From CADCTM01 sp049671305 (lineage in GTDB: Bacteria; Cyanobacteriota; Cyanobacteriia; Cyanobacteriales; Coleofasciculaceae), in assembly GCA_049671305.1 (NCBI GenBank), contig JBATUR010000122.1:18086-82085 (forward strand): a stretch of DNA of 64,000 nucleotides, given 5' to 3'. Below, in pieces: positions 55,393 to 63,626 of the stretch. The translations under genes and the position numbers were made by a program. The stretch's first letter is position 1. Every line of letters begins with the position of its first letter. The notes under the pieces were generated by a model. That model did no database searches. It was given only the letters and a program-made list of their open reading frames with translations, and was not told the origin of the DNA.

Positions 55393-56430
55393 ATGGCTTG
55401 CATATTAGCAATAGAAACAAGTTGTGATGAAACAGCAGTCGCGATTGTCAATAATCGGACTTGTTGTAGTAGTGTGGTGGCTTCGCAAATACTCGTACAT
55501 CAGCAGTATGGCGGTGTTGTGCCGGAAGTAGCATCAAGGGCTCATGTGGAAATTATTAATCAAGCGATCGCTCAAGCCTTTGTTGAAGCTAACCTAGAAT
55601 GGGACGCTATCGACGCCATCGCCGCCACTTCTGCCCCTGGCTTAGTCGGGGCATTGTTGGTCGGTTTAACTGCTGCCAAAACCCTAGCAATGGTCAATTC
55701 AAAGCCTTTTTTGGGCGTCCATCATCTAGAAGGGCACATTTACGCCAGCTACCTTAGTGAACCAGAATTAGAGCCACCGTTTTTATGTTTGTTGGTTTCT
55801 GGCGGTCATACTAGCTTAATTTACGTCAAAGATTGCGGTCAATATGAAATTTTGGGACAAACCCGCGATGATGCCGCAGGTGAGGCGTTTGATAAAGTGG
55901 CACGTTTGTTGAAGCTAGGTTATCCCGGTGGTCCAGTAATTGATAAGTTGGCAAAATTAGGCAACCCAAAAGCTTATCCGTTGCCAGAGGGTAGAGTTTC
56001 GCTTCCTGGCGGTGGATTTCACCCCTATGATTCCAGTTTTAGCGGCTTGAAGACGGCTGTATTGCGTTTAGTGCAAAAACTAGAGCAAAACAATACTGAG
56101 CTGCCTGTGAACGATATCGCGGCAAGTTTTCAGCATAGTGTAGCGCGGTCATTAACCAAAAGAGCGATCGCCTGTGCCCTCAATTATGGACTCAACACTA
56201 TTGTCGTTGGCGGTGGCGTAGCAGCAAATAGTGGACTGAGGCAGCATCTGCAAGCTGCAGCGGCGACTCATAACTTGCGCGTCCTTTTTCCTCCCCTCAA
56301 ATACTGCACCGACAACGCTGCCATGATTGGTTGTGCTGCCGCTGATCATTTTAATCGGGGGCACACTTCAAAGTTAACTTTAGGAGTGCAATCGCGTCTT
56401 TCTCTAACAGAAGTCATGCAACTTTATTAA
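55393..56430 (+). CDS. tsaD: tRNA N6-adenosine threonylcarbamoyltransferase
   Basis: A 345-residue TsaD (Gcp/YgjD) enzyme that places threonylcarbamoyl on A37 of ANN-decoding tRNAs, as part of the TsaBDE complex. Signatures: [14 protein letters not shown] at the start, the iron-binding His pair in [23 protein letters not shown], and [11 protein letters not shown]. The length is standard and the protein complete. A stem-loop follows eight bases after the stop and separates it from the convergent DUF2330 gene. Confidence 0.97.
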   Translation: MACILAIETSCDETAVAIVNNRTCCSSVVASQILVHQQYGGVVPEVASRAHVEIINQAIAQAFVEANLEWDAIDAIAATSAPGLVGALLVGLTAAKTLAMVNSKPFLGVHHLEGHIYASYLSEPELEPPFLCLLVSGGHTSLIYVKDCGQYEILGQTRDDAAGEAFDKVARLLKLGYPGGPVIDKLAKLGNPKAYPLPEGRVSLPGGGFHPYDSSFSGLKTAVLRLVQKLEQNNTELPVNDIAASFQHSVARSLTKRAIACALNYGLNTIVVGGGVAANSGLRQHLQAAAATHNLRVLFPPLKYCTDNAAMIGCAAADHFNRGHTSKLTLGVQSRLSLTEVMQLY

Positions 56431-56437
56431 AACTTAT

Positions 56438-56474
56438 CTATCTGCCAAAACTGCATAAGTGTCTTGGCAGATAG
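56438..56474. terminator. stem-loop between convergent tsaD and DUF2330 gene
   Basis: CTATCTGCCAA (56438-56448) pairs perfectly with TTGGCAGATAG (56464-56474) across a 15-base loop. It lies seven bases after the tsaD stop and 33 bases before the end of the convergent gene. There is no T run on either side. Confidence 0.5.
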
Positions 56475-56507
56475 AGGGGTATCCACCCTACCGACGATAA
56501 ATTTTAA

Positions 56508-57824
56508 TTAGTTGAGGGGCCAGATATTACGCCACCAAGGCACATCTACAACTTGATCAACATTGGTCTTCTTCCTGATATCTTGAATCTGCCATCCGGT
56601 TAACTTTGCTAAAGTTTGAGCTTCTCTTTCTAGGCGTTGTCTTAAAGACTGTTTGTAACTTCTTGCAGCATCACATTGCATTTCTCCTGTATAGGGATGA
56701 CGTAAGATATAGCGTCCTTGAAATTGTTGGCGATTTGAAGTTTCTTGAAAGACTAAATCTTCAGGGAATTTATCACGAGTATAGCGGACATGAAGGCGGG
56801 TAATAAAGACATTATTTGGCGCATTAGAAGTTAGCCAAAACACACCTGCTTTTTTCAATTCTTCAGCATTTAATGGTTCAGCAGAACAAGGATCACAACT
56901 TGCCATATCCCAGGCATATTCTCGAAAAGCAACTTTTTTTCCTTCTCGGTCATAACTAGTTTGAAACATGGCTTTGTAAAAGTCACCAAACTCATTTTTT
57001 ACAAAGACTGGAATTTCAGTATCTGAAGGAACATTCACGGTACGATAGTTGGTGATTTCGGCTTGACCTTTGGGTGATAAAACATAAACAATTAGGTCTT
57101 GCGCCGCCGTTGCATTCACCATGCCCAAGCGAATTGGTAACATGAATTTAGGAGATTCATAAGCCATTTGCAACGGTCGTAAACGTTGATATCCTGCCTT
57201 ATCAAATTCTTTGAGATTGACCTTAGCAACGAAGAATTTCATATTCTGTCGGATGTAAGGTTTAAGTAATTGATTTGCCCCTTCTGGTATGCGGTAATTA
57301 TTGCGTTTCAGCCAAGTTTCTAGACCGTTAGATTCTTTGGCACTAAGCACAAGAATATCATATTCACCTACTGAAAAACTTGCTTCAATAGTAACACCTA
57401 ATGCTCGCTCTTCGGCAGCACCTCTTATTGCTCTTCGAGGCGCAGGTAGAGGCACTTGCATCTGATCATATAACATCGGGGGACTACAAGGATCTGGGTC
57501 AAAATATTCTACTAATCTTGGTGCACTAAAAGCATCAAGTCGTTCGATAATTTTCGGGTCACCAACATTAACTTGTTCTTTTTGAAGTACTACGGGAACT
57601 GGCACAACAATTGCAAAATCTTTGACTTCTCCTTGGAAGTCATTTGCCATTGTTAAAATCGTACGATTGTTATTACGGGCGATGATAACTTGAGAAGCTT
57701 GATTATACAGTTGTGCATCAGCTTTAGCGACATAAAAGCCGCAAAAAGCCCAAGCTTCTGGAACCAAACTAAATACTAACAAAAGGCTTAAAAGCAAGGT
57801 CATGAAAACACGAAATAATTTCAT
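56508..57824 (-). CDS. exported DUF2330 protein
   Basis: A 438-residue protein: signal peptide (to about residue 26, AWA-FCGFYV), then the DUF2330 domain with the conserved CGFYVAKADAQLYN opening, FAIVVPVPVVLQ and a series of paired Cys/Pro motifs (DPDPCSPP, ASCDPCSAEP). The AGGA site and ATG are good. It lies directly upstream of a RnfD-like membrane protein whose start is ten or more bases after; the pair is co-transcribed on the minus strand with this gene downstream. Function unknown; an envelope redox or metal role is only a guess from the cysteines. Confidence 0.92.
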   Translation of the reverse strand: MKLFRVFMTLLLSLLLVFSLVPEAWAFCGFYVAKADAQLYNQASQVIIARNNNRTILTMANDFQGEVKDFAIVVPVPVVLQKEQVNVGDPKIIERLDAFSAPRLVEYFDPDPCSPPMLYDQMQVPLPAPRRAIRGAAEERALGVTIEASFSVGEYDILVLSAKESNGLETWLKRNNYRIPEGANQLLKPYIRQNMKFFVAKVNLKEFDKAGYQRLRPLQMAYESPKFMLPIRLGMVNATAAQDLIVYVLSPKGQAEITNYRTVNVPSDTEIPVFVKNEFGDFYKAMFQTSYDREGKKVAFREYAWDMASCDPCSAEPLNAEELKKAGVFWLTSNAPNNVFITRLHVRYTRDKFPEDLVFQETSNRQQFQGRYILRHPYTGEMQCDAARSYKQSLRQRLEREAQTLAKLTGWQIQDIRKKTNVDQVVDVPWWRNIWPLN

Positions 57825-57833
57825 GGAAATTTC

Positions 57834-58715
57834 CTAAGATTTAGCTACTAGTTGTTCTGGTTTGGAATTGTTAAACCAATCAAATCGGGGCGCTGACCAG
57901 AGATAGTTGAAGAGAATGCTTAATGGTGCAAGGCAAAATAATGCCCAAAAAACAGCGGTAGAAAGAAAGAATTGATTGCGTAAAATAAAAGTGAGAACAG
58001 CGATACTTACTGCCCACAAAATACGGCTGTTTTTATGATCAGGAATTGAACGGGGGTCGGTAATCATAAAGAAGGCAAACAAGAGTAATGAACCATTCAT
58101 TAAGCGATGATTCAAGACATCCCAAGTCCAACCTAACCAAAGATTTCTGGTTGTTTCTAAAAGTGCATAACTCCCCAAAAAAGCAGCAGTAGTATCCCAA
58201 CGACCGACCCGATTTAAGACCATACCACCAGTAGCAAAAAATAACCCTGCATACCAACTATCATCCCCCCATTGTCCTGGTGAAACCCAAGCATCAGGAG
58301 TTAAAATTAGAGCGGCAATAATGCCAAAGTTAGCAGGATTAAAAAAGTGTTTTTTCTCTACTTGTAAGAAAAATTTACTTAATATTGCCAGGGAACCTGC
58401 TAGCATCATTGTGCTGTAATGATCGGCTCGTAATAGTATAGTTAAACCGAGAGCTGTGATTAGGGCACTTTTGAGCGATGCTAGTTTATAGCTTAATTTA
58501 TTTGGCTCAGTTTCTGTTGAATTTGTCACAATAGATATGGCGATCCATTGAGTCAAAAGACAGGTCAAAAATAATACAACAATTAAGTCAGGTCGTAATG
58601 TCCAATCTCTCGTACCAATTCCTAAAAATAAGAATAAGCAAAGAAAGAGAATTTGATAGTTACGAGGATCTTTTTGCAGCATTATTTGCCCAAATCTAGG
58701 AATTAACTGGGTCAT
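57834..58715 (-). CDS. RnfD/NqrB-like membrane protein
   Basis: About 293 residues from the ATG at 58715 (TTG at 58724 also possible). About eight hydrophobic segments; the sequence matches the RnfD/NqrB/UbiB-like membrane family in the HFFNPANFGIIAALIL stretch and the ITDPRSIPDHKNSRI segment near the C-terminal third. The covalent-flavin site seen in RnfD cannot be confirmed. There are no other Rnf or Nqr subunits in the window, so this is an orphan. Its stop is nine bases before the DUF2330 start, so the two form an operon. Confidence 0.85.
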   Translation of the reverse strand: MTQLIPRFGQIMLQKDPRNYQILFLCLFLFLGIGTRDWTLRPDLIVVLFLTCLLTQWIAISIVTNSTETEPNKLSYKLASLKSALITALGLTILLRADHYSTMMLAGSLAILSKFFLQVEKKHFFNPANFGIIAALILTPDAWVSPGQWGDDSWYAGLFFATGGMVLNRVGRWDTTAAFLGSYALLETTRNLWLGWTWDVLNHRLMNGSLLLFAFFMITDPRSIPDHKNSRILWAVSIAVLTFILRNQFFLSTAVFWALFCLAPLSILFNYLWSAPRFDWFNNSKPEQLVAKS

Positions 58716-58862
58716 TTGGCTCAAAAATATGGTTGTTGCTAATATGACTGCTAAAAAGGTTTATAACTTGGCTGTTACGCTTTTTGCAACCAAATTGATT
58801 ATTATTAATAATTAAAGGCTAAGTCTTGACGTTGCTAGTAAAATATATCTTAATATTTCAAT

Positions 58863-59258
58863 TTAACGCGCTTCTCTAACTGTTTGTGGCAGCACACCGA
58901 CTAAAAGTGCTAAAGCAATATCTGGTAATTGTGCAGTTATCTCTGCTTCAAAGAAACCCTCAAACTGATTAAGAATCTTTTGTGCACGTTGTGATGGTAC
59001 GAGATTATCGGTTATTTCTATAGTTAGTCGCACCCACTGCCGACGAATTAAATAGCCACGTTGTCGCTCATTGGCTGATTCAGGCGAAAATAAAGAAAGA
59101 TTACCTACAGGTAACACTTGTTGGCAATCTTGATCAATTAATCCTCCTACTGCCGCACCAGGTCCTGCAAACTCAGCATGATAAGGTTTATATAAGATTA
59201 AGCCATTACGGCGACGAGGGCTAACAATTTGTACATCTGGAAGCAGAGGTTTATTCAT
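58863..59258 (-). CDS. conserved cyanobacterial protein, unknown
   Basis: A 131-residue protein without membrane segments, starting MNKPLLPDVQIVSPRRRNG and with a central GPGAAVGGLIDQDCQQVLP stretch, followed by a helix-rich half (NLVPSQRAQKILNQFEGFFE). The small proteins of this kind that I recall in cyanobacteria have no assigned function. The single cysteine is not in a metal motif. It lies 138 bases upstream of the RnfD-like gene on the same strand, likely a separate transcript. Confidence 0.75.
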   Translation of the reverse strand: MNKPLLPDVQIVSPRRRNGLILYKPYHAEFAGPGAAVGGLIDQDCQQVLPVGNLSLFSPESANERQRGYLIRRQWVRLTIEITDNLVPSQRAQKILNQFEGFFEAEITAQLPDIALALLVGVLPQTVREAR

Positions 59259-59467
59259 TGGCTAAATACTCTTCGTAAAAGTCATTTAGGTGTTAAAAAA
59301 GACTGAAAGCAACTAATTAGTTATTGTGCTGATTTGCACTCAAATTATGAGAAACTATTACTAACTTTAGTCTAGCTAATTTTTATTGTAAATACATCTG
59401 TATTCAAAAAATACTATGCAAGCCAAAGTTAGTTAGATATCCTCTCAAATTGCAACTGTAAATTTTT

Positions 59468-60346
59468 ATGGAATCTACTTCAAAACAATCTAATGTACTA
59501 GATGTAAAGGTTAAGCTTCTCCTGGCTGGGGGGCATAAGTATACTATTTATTTGAAAACGGATGACCCGATATTGTATAATTTGATGAGTACGCTTGCAT
59601 CTCATTCTCAACAGCAAGCACCTACTTTATCTCATCTTTTTCAAATTCCAATGGGGGGGGGACGTAAAGCACTTTGTTTCCCCAGTGAACAATTAATTGG
59701 TTTAGTTACAGAACCACCTATTTATTGGCAAAAAGCAGAAACAGAACCTCAAGTTTTAGATATTTTAACTTCTCAGTTTGTACAAATTGATAATTTTTTG
59801 ACCAAAGAAGAAACTAGTCGCTTACTTGATTATGTATTGCAAAATGAATCAGAGTTTGTCCCAACTAGCACTTCAACTAATCATATTGATTATCGTCGTT
59901 CCATGACTATTTACTCATTTCCAGAATTTTCTCAACTCATAACTAAAAGAATTACAGCAATTCTTCCTGACGTATTTAGAAAAGTCAATATTGAACCATT
60001 TCCGATCTCAGAAATTGAAACGCAATTAACTACTCATAACGATGGCAATTATTACAAAATTCATAATGATAATGGTAGTACAGATACAGCAACTCGTGAA
60101 TTTACCTATGTCTACTATTTTTATCGAGAACCAAAAGCCTTTTCAGGTGGAGAATTAGTAATTTACGATAGCAAAATTGAAAACAAATTTTATGTTAAAG
60201 CTGACACCTTTCATACTGTTGAACCGCGTAATAATAGTATTGTGTTTTTTCTAAGTCGCTACATACACGAAGTCTTACCTGTAAGTTGTCCTTCTCAAGC
60301 CTTTGCTGATAGTCGATTTACTATTAATGGTTGGGTACGGCGTTAA
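59468..60346 (+). CDS. 2-oxoglutarate/Fe(II) oxygenase (prolyl-4-hydroxylase-like)
   Basis: A 292-residue protein with a C-terminal double-stranded beta-helix domain. The iron facial triad is His199, Asp201 (KIHNDNG) and His267 (RYIHEVLP), with Arg283 (SRFTINGW) for 2-oxoglutarate, so the enzyme looks active. An N-terminal region (about 1-90), containing IPMGGGRKALCFPSE, is family-specific. Substrate unknown: peptide or small-molecule hydroxylation is possible. A nine-base G tract (59653-59661) in the coding sequence is unusual and could slip. Confidence 0.9.
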   Translation: MESTSKQSNVLDVKVKLLLAGGHKYTIYLKTDDPILYNLMSTLASHSQQQAPTLSHLFQIPMGGGRKALCFPSEQLIGLVTEPPIYWQKAETEPQVLDILTSQFVQIDNFLTKEETSRLLDYVLQNESEFVPTSTSTNHIDYRRSMTIYSFPEFSQLITKRITAILPDVFRKVNIEPFPISEIETQLTTHNDGNYYKIHNDNGSTDTATREFTYVYYFYREPKAFSGGELVIYDSKIENKFYVKADTFHTVEPRNNSIVFFLSRYIHEVLPVSCPSQAFADSRFTINGWVRR

Positions 60347-60369
60347 TTTATGAGGGTAAATTAAGATAA

Positions 60370-61821
60370 TTATTCTGTTGCCCCAGCCGCCTTTAAAAGT
60401 CGTACAACTTGAGGATAACTATTAAATTCGGCAATCATCAAAGCAGTATAACCACCTCGATTTTTCAGATTCAAATCAACACCAGCAGCCAACAAAACTT
60501 GCACCGCCTCCACATAACCACGATGTGCTGCCCACATCAAAGCCGTTGCCCCATTACTATCAATAGTATTCACAGCCGCATCTGCTTTTAAGAGATATTT
60601 GATCATCTCACTATCACCTCTATCTGCTGCTTTCATCAACAAAGTTTTGCCATTTATGAGTATATTTGTATCTGCACCAGCAGCCAACAAAACTTGCACT
60701 ATTTCGGTATAACCATTAGCAACAGCCAAACTTAGAGGCGTTTCACCGAGATTTTTACTATTAACATCAGCCCCATTTTGCAGCAATAGCTGGACAATTT
60801 CTGTGTGACCATGCAGTGTTGCTAATATTAAAGCTGTATCACCTAATTGATTTTTGAGATGGAGATTACTACCCCGTTCTAAAAGTACTTGAACGACACC
60901 TAGATAGCCTTCCACGGTAGCCAAATGTAACGCTGTTTCCCCGTCCGAATCTTGAGCATTAACCTCAGCCCCAGCCCCTAATAAAGCCGCAACCACATCA
61001 GCATAACCAGCCGCCGCTGCTGCCATTAATGCCGTTCCTCCTGTAGAATTTGGGAGATTGGCATTAGCACCAGCAGTTATTAAGGCTTGCACAACTTGAC
61101 TGTGACCTTGATCAGATGCCAAAGTTAAAGCCGTTTCTCCTTCTTGATCTTGCTGGTTAATCTCGGCAACGGCTAACAATTGCTGTACAACATCTTGATA
61201 TCCTAGTTCCGCTGCTTGCATTAATGCCGTCCTGCCCTCAGCATTGGCAGTATCGACACTTCCCGCTTGCAATAAGACTTGTAGGGTTTGAGTCTGATTT
61301 TCACTGGCAGCTAGACTTAAAGCTTTGCTAGGATCAGCACCCGCTGCTAATAAGACTTTGACAATATTACTATGACCACTTTGTACTGCTAAATTGAGGG
61401 CAGTATCGGCATCATTGTCCTCAATATTGACTTGGGCACCGGCATTTAGCAAGCTTTGGATGACTTGAAAATGACCTTTGTGGGCTGCTACCATGAGGGC
61501 GGTACTGCCATCATCATTTTTGGCATTGATGTCAGCGCCTGCCTCGATTAGAATTTTGACAACATCAAAATGTCCGGCAGCAGCGGCTAACATTAAAGCG
61601 TTTAAACCGTAGAGTTTTCTTTGTAGGTTAACAGTTGCACCAGCATTTTTAAGCGATCGCACAATCTCGGTATATCCCCGCTGTGCCGCAAACATTAATG
61701 CTGTAGTACCATTACGATCAGTAGCATCCAGATGGCACTTCTCTTGCAGCAAGGCATTTAATTGAACAATATCACCACTCTGAGCGGCTTTTAGTAACAA
61801 AACATCATTAGTTGAGGTCAT
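60370..61821 (-). CDS. ankyrin-repeat protein
   Basis: A 483-residue protein made almost entirely of about 14 ankyrin repeats of 33 residues (GxTALMxAAxxGxxxIVxxLLxAGAxxN). ATG at 61821 (MTSTNDVLLLKAAQSG) fits the family start; a TTG at 61911 would add 30 residues of unrelated sequence. No signal peptide or membrane segment, so probably a cytoplasmic interaction scaffold. The repeats are diverged rather than recently duplicated. Partners unknown. Confidence 0.93.
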   Translation of the reverse strand: MTSTNDVLLLKAAQSGDIVQLNALLQEKCHLDATDRNGTTALMFAAQRGYTEIVRSLKNAGATVNLQRKLYGLNALMLAAAAGHFDVVKILIEAGADINAKNDDGSTALMVAAHKGHFQVIQSLLNAGAQVNIEDNDADTALNLAVQSGHSNIVKVLLAAGADPSKALSLAASENQTQTLQVLLQAGSVDTANAEGRTALMQAAELGYQDVVQQLLAVAEINQQDQEGETALTLASDQGHSQVVQALITAGANANLPNSTGGTALMAAAAAGYADVVAALLGAGAEVNAQDSDGETALHLATVEGYLGVVQVLLERGSNLHLKNQLGDTALILATLHGHTEIVQLLLQNGADVNSKNLGETPLSLAVANGYTEIVQVLLAAGADTNILINGKTLLMKAADRGDSEMIKYLLKADAAVNTIDSNGATALMWAAHRGYVEAVQVLLAAGVDLNLKNRGGYTALMIAEFNSYPQVVRLLKAAGATE

Positions 61822-61986
61822 CTCAGGTCGAAGAAGAAGGCGCATAGTCAACTTATCGCTTTTCGGGGGACTTTGAGAAGTAGTTTGCCCTCCAAAAGCA
61901 ATTGTTGCCAATCAGACTGAAGAAGACCACGATGGCTATGCTAAGTTAAGTTTTATCAAGATCCTGCAATCTCTACTTTGAACACC

Positions 61987-62457
61987 ATGAACCTCGAAAT
62001 TCCAGATTCGGTGAAATTTTGGTCACAATTCTTTCATCCCGCTTTGATGTGGGTACTGCTGGCAATGACTGTTTATGCCTTATATTTGGGTATTAAGGTG
62101 CAGCGCCTACGCTATGCTGAGGGCGACGCCAAAAAAGAACTAATCAAAGGTCGCTATAACGTTAAACATTACCAAGTCGGTTCAGTTCTTTTAGCATTGA
62201 TGATCATCGGCTCACTTGGTGGTATGGCTGTTACCTATATTAACAACGGCAAGCTTTTTGTCGGTTCCCATCTTTTAGCTGGGTTAGGCATGACAGGACT
62301 TATTGCCACCTCGGCTTCACTGTCGCCGTTTATGCAAAAAGGCAAAAATTGGGCACGTATTACTCACATTACCCTTAATGTCGTGCTGTTGGGCTTATTT
62401 GGCTGGCAAGCGATCACTGGTGTGCAAATCGTACAGCGAATTATCAGCAAAATGTAG
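61987..62457 (+). CDS. DUF4079 membrane protein
   Basis: A 156-residue membrane protein of the cyanobacterial/plastid DUF4079 family. Four hydrophobic segments (about 15-35, 65-85, 92-110, 130-148) and the stretches FFHPALMWVLLAMTVYALYLG and GRYNVKHYQVGSVLLA are seen; paired histidines (HP and KHYQ, SHLL, ITHI) resemble b-type cytochrome ligands, but haem is not shown. Start at ATG 61987; TTG 61978 is the alternative. It diverges from the ankyrin gene. Confidence 0.9.
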   Translation: MNLEIPDSVKFWSQFFHPALMWVLLAMTVYALYLGIKVQRLRYAEGDAKKELIKGRYNVKHYQVGSVLLALMIIGSLGGMAVTYINNGKLFVGSHLLAGLGMTGLIATSASLSPFMQKGKNWARITHITLNVVLLGLFGWQAITGVQIVQRIISKM

Positions 62458-62463
62458 CATTAT

Positions 62464-62697
62464 CGTAGAACCCCGACTTCTTGGCTAAAATTTTGCCAAT
62501 TATTTTCAGGTTTAACTTGAGTCGGGGTTCTAGTCTATCGTCGTAGATCCCCGACTTCCCGAAAATATTGCTAGTCATACTCAGGTTTAACTTAAGAAGT
62601 CGGGGATCTGAGCGGTTGTCGTAGATCCCCGACTTCCCGAAAATATTGCCAATTATTTTCAGGTTTAACTTAAGAAGTCGGGGATCTTAATCATTAA
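62464..62697. repeat. three tandem 78-bp palindromic repeats
   Basis: Units at 62464-62541, 62542-62619 and 62620-62697 have an exact 78-base period. Each has an arm (AGAACCCCGAC in the first, AGATCCCCGACTTC in the others), a core with CAGGTTTAACTT and a closing arm (GTCGGGGTTCT or GAAGTCGGGGATCT). Arms of the second and third units pair perfectly over 14 bases. The array fills the gap between convergent DUF4079 and DUF1997 genes, and the last unit runs over the DUF1997 stop. They may act as terminators in both directions. Confidence 0.92.
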
Positions 62698-63389
62698 CGC
62701 TTCTTAAATTGCTTAGGTGTTGAGATACCTAAGCTAGTGTGAAAATCATCTTGAACTTTGTGAGTTAAAGCCTTAGAAACTTGGCGTACAACTTGGCATA
62801 AAAGGCGATCGCCTGTGGTTTGAATTAAAGACTTAGGCAACTTGTTGATAAACTTAGGGAAGCGCAAAGCTACCTTCAAGTCAAGATCCCATTCAACACG
62901 AGTAATTGCCTTTGGTAAGGAAGTCGCCTCATACTCACCAGGCTGAAAATACTCACTAACCGGGACTTCTACAAAAGATTGTGTCGCATAGAAGTCCACC
63001 TCATAGCCAGGAGCCGTGTAATTAGGAATAGGGACTGATTGGATACGATATAAACCATGATCTGAAGGCAACATTTCTAAGCCAATTTTGGGCTCAACCT
63101 CATAGCCAAATGCGCCAAAACGCCCAATAACCAAAGCATAGGCATTTTCGCCAATTTCTTCTACCTTCATCGGACTAGCACAACGGCAAAACCAGTCTTG
63201 ATGAGCATCTAAATAAGCAGTTACCTGAGATGCTTCGGCAAGCATTTCCATACAATCATGGAACTGACTATGAAAATAGCTCGACTCACCAGCGTAAGGC
63301 AATTGTGCCACTAGATCAGTTTCTGGAATATTGGCATTTTTATGCTCTTGTTCCTCAATCAGTTGATTGTTAGCTAACTGCGATTGCAT
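62694..63389 (-). CDS. DUF1997 family protein
   Basis: A 231-residue protein of the DUF1997 family, found in cyanobacteria and plastids. Characteristic stretches are ALVIGRFGAFGYEVEPKIGL, RVEWDLDLKVALRFPKF and a terminal QVVRQVSKALTHKVQDDFH; the fold should be START/SRPBCC-like. ATG at 63389 has a GAGGA site about ten bases upstream and is preferred over the GTG at 63440. The stop codon lies inside the last palindromic repeat unit. Function unknown. Confidence 0.9.
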   Translation of the reverse strand: MQSQLANNQLIEEQEHKNANIPETDLVAQLPYAGESSYFHSQFHDCMEMLAEASQVTAYLDAHQDWFCRCASPMKVEEIGENAYALVIGRFGAFGYEVEPKIGLEMLPSDHGLYRIQSVPIPNYTAPGYEVDFYATQSFVEVPVSEYFQPGEYEATSLPKAITRVEWDLDLKVALRFPKFINKLPKSLIQTTGDRLLCQVVRQVSKALTHKVQDDFHTSLGISTPKQFKKR

Positions 63390-63626
63390 TATCAGAGTAT
63401 CCTCGTTGCTGTGCCTTGTGCCTAAGTTAATGATGCCCACTTGAGCAATAAATTTTCACTGATTTCTCAAACTCTTTGCGGTAAAGACGAGTACAAATTG
63501 AGAAAGTTCATCTAAAGTTCATACAATAAAGGTGTTAATGTTCACTGTCCAAAGATAGATTTTGCGCTCACTTGAGCATAACTTGTAAGTCTTTAAATTA
63601 ACCACATCAGTTTTACGGAGATCAGG

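Noticed and set aside
62464..62697. CRISPR array
   Set aside because: The whole 78-base unit repeats, with no unique spacers of constant length and no cas genes nearby. The palindromic arms fit a REP/MITE-like repeat instead.
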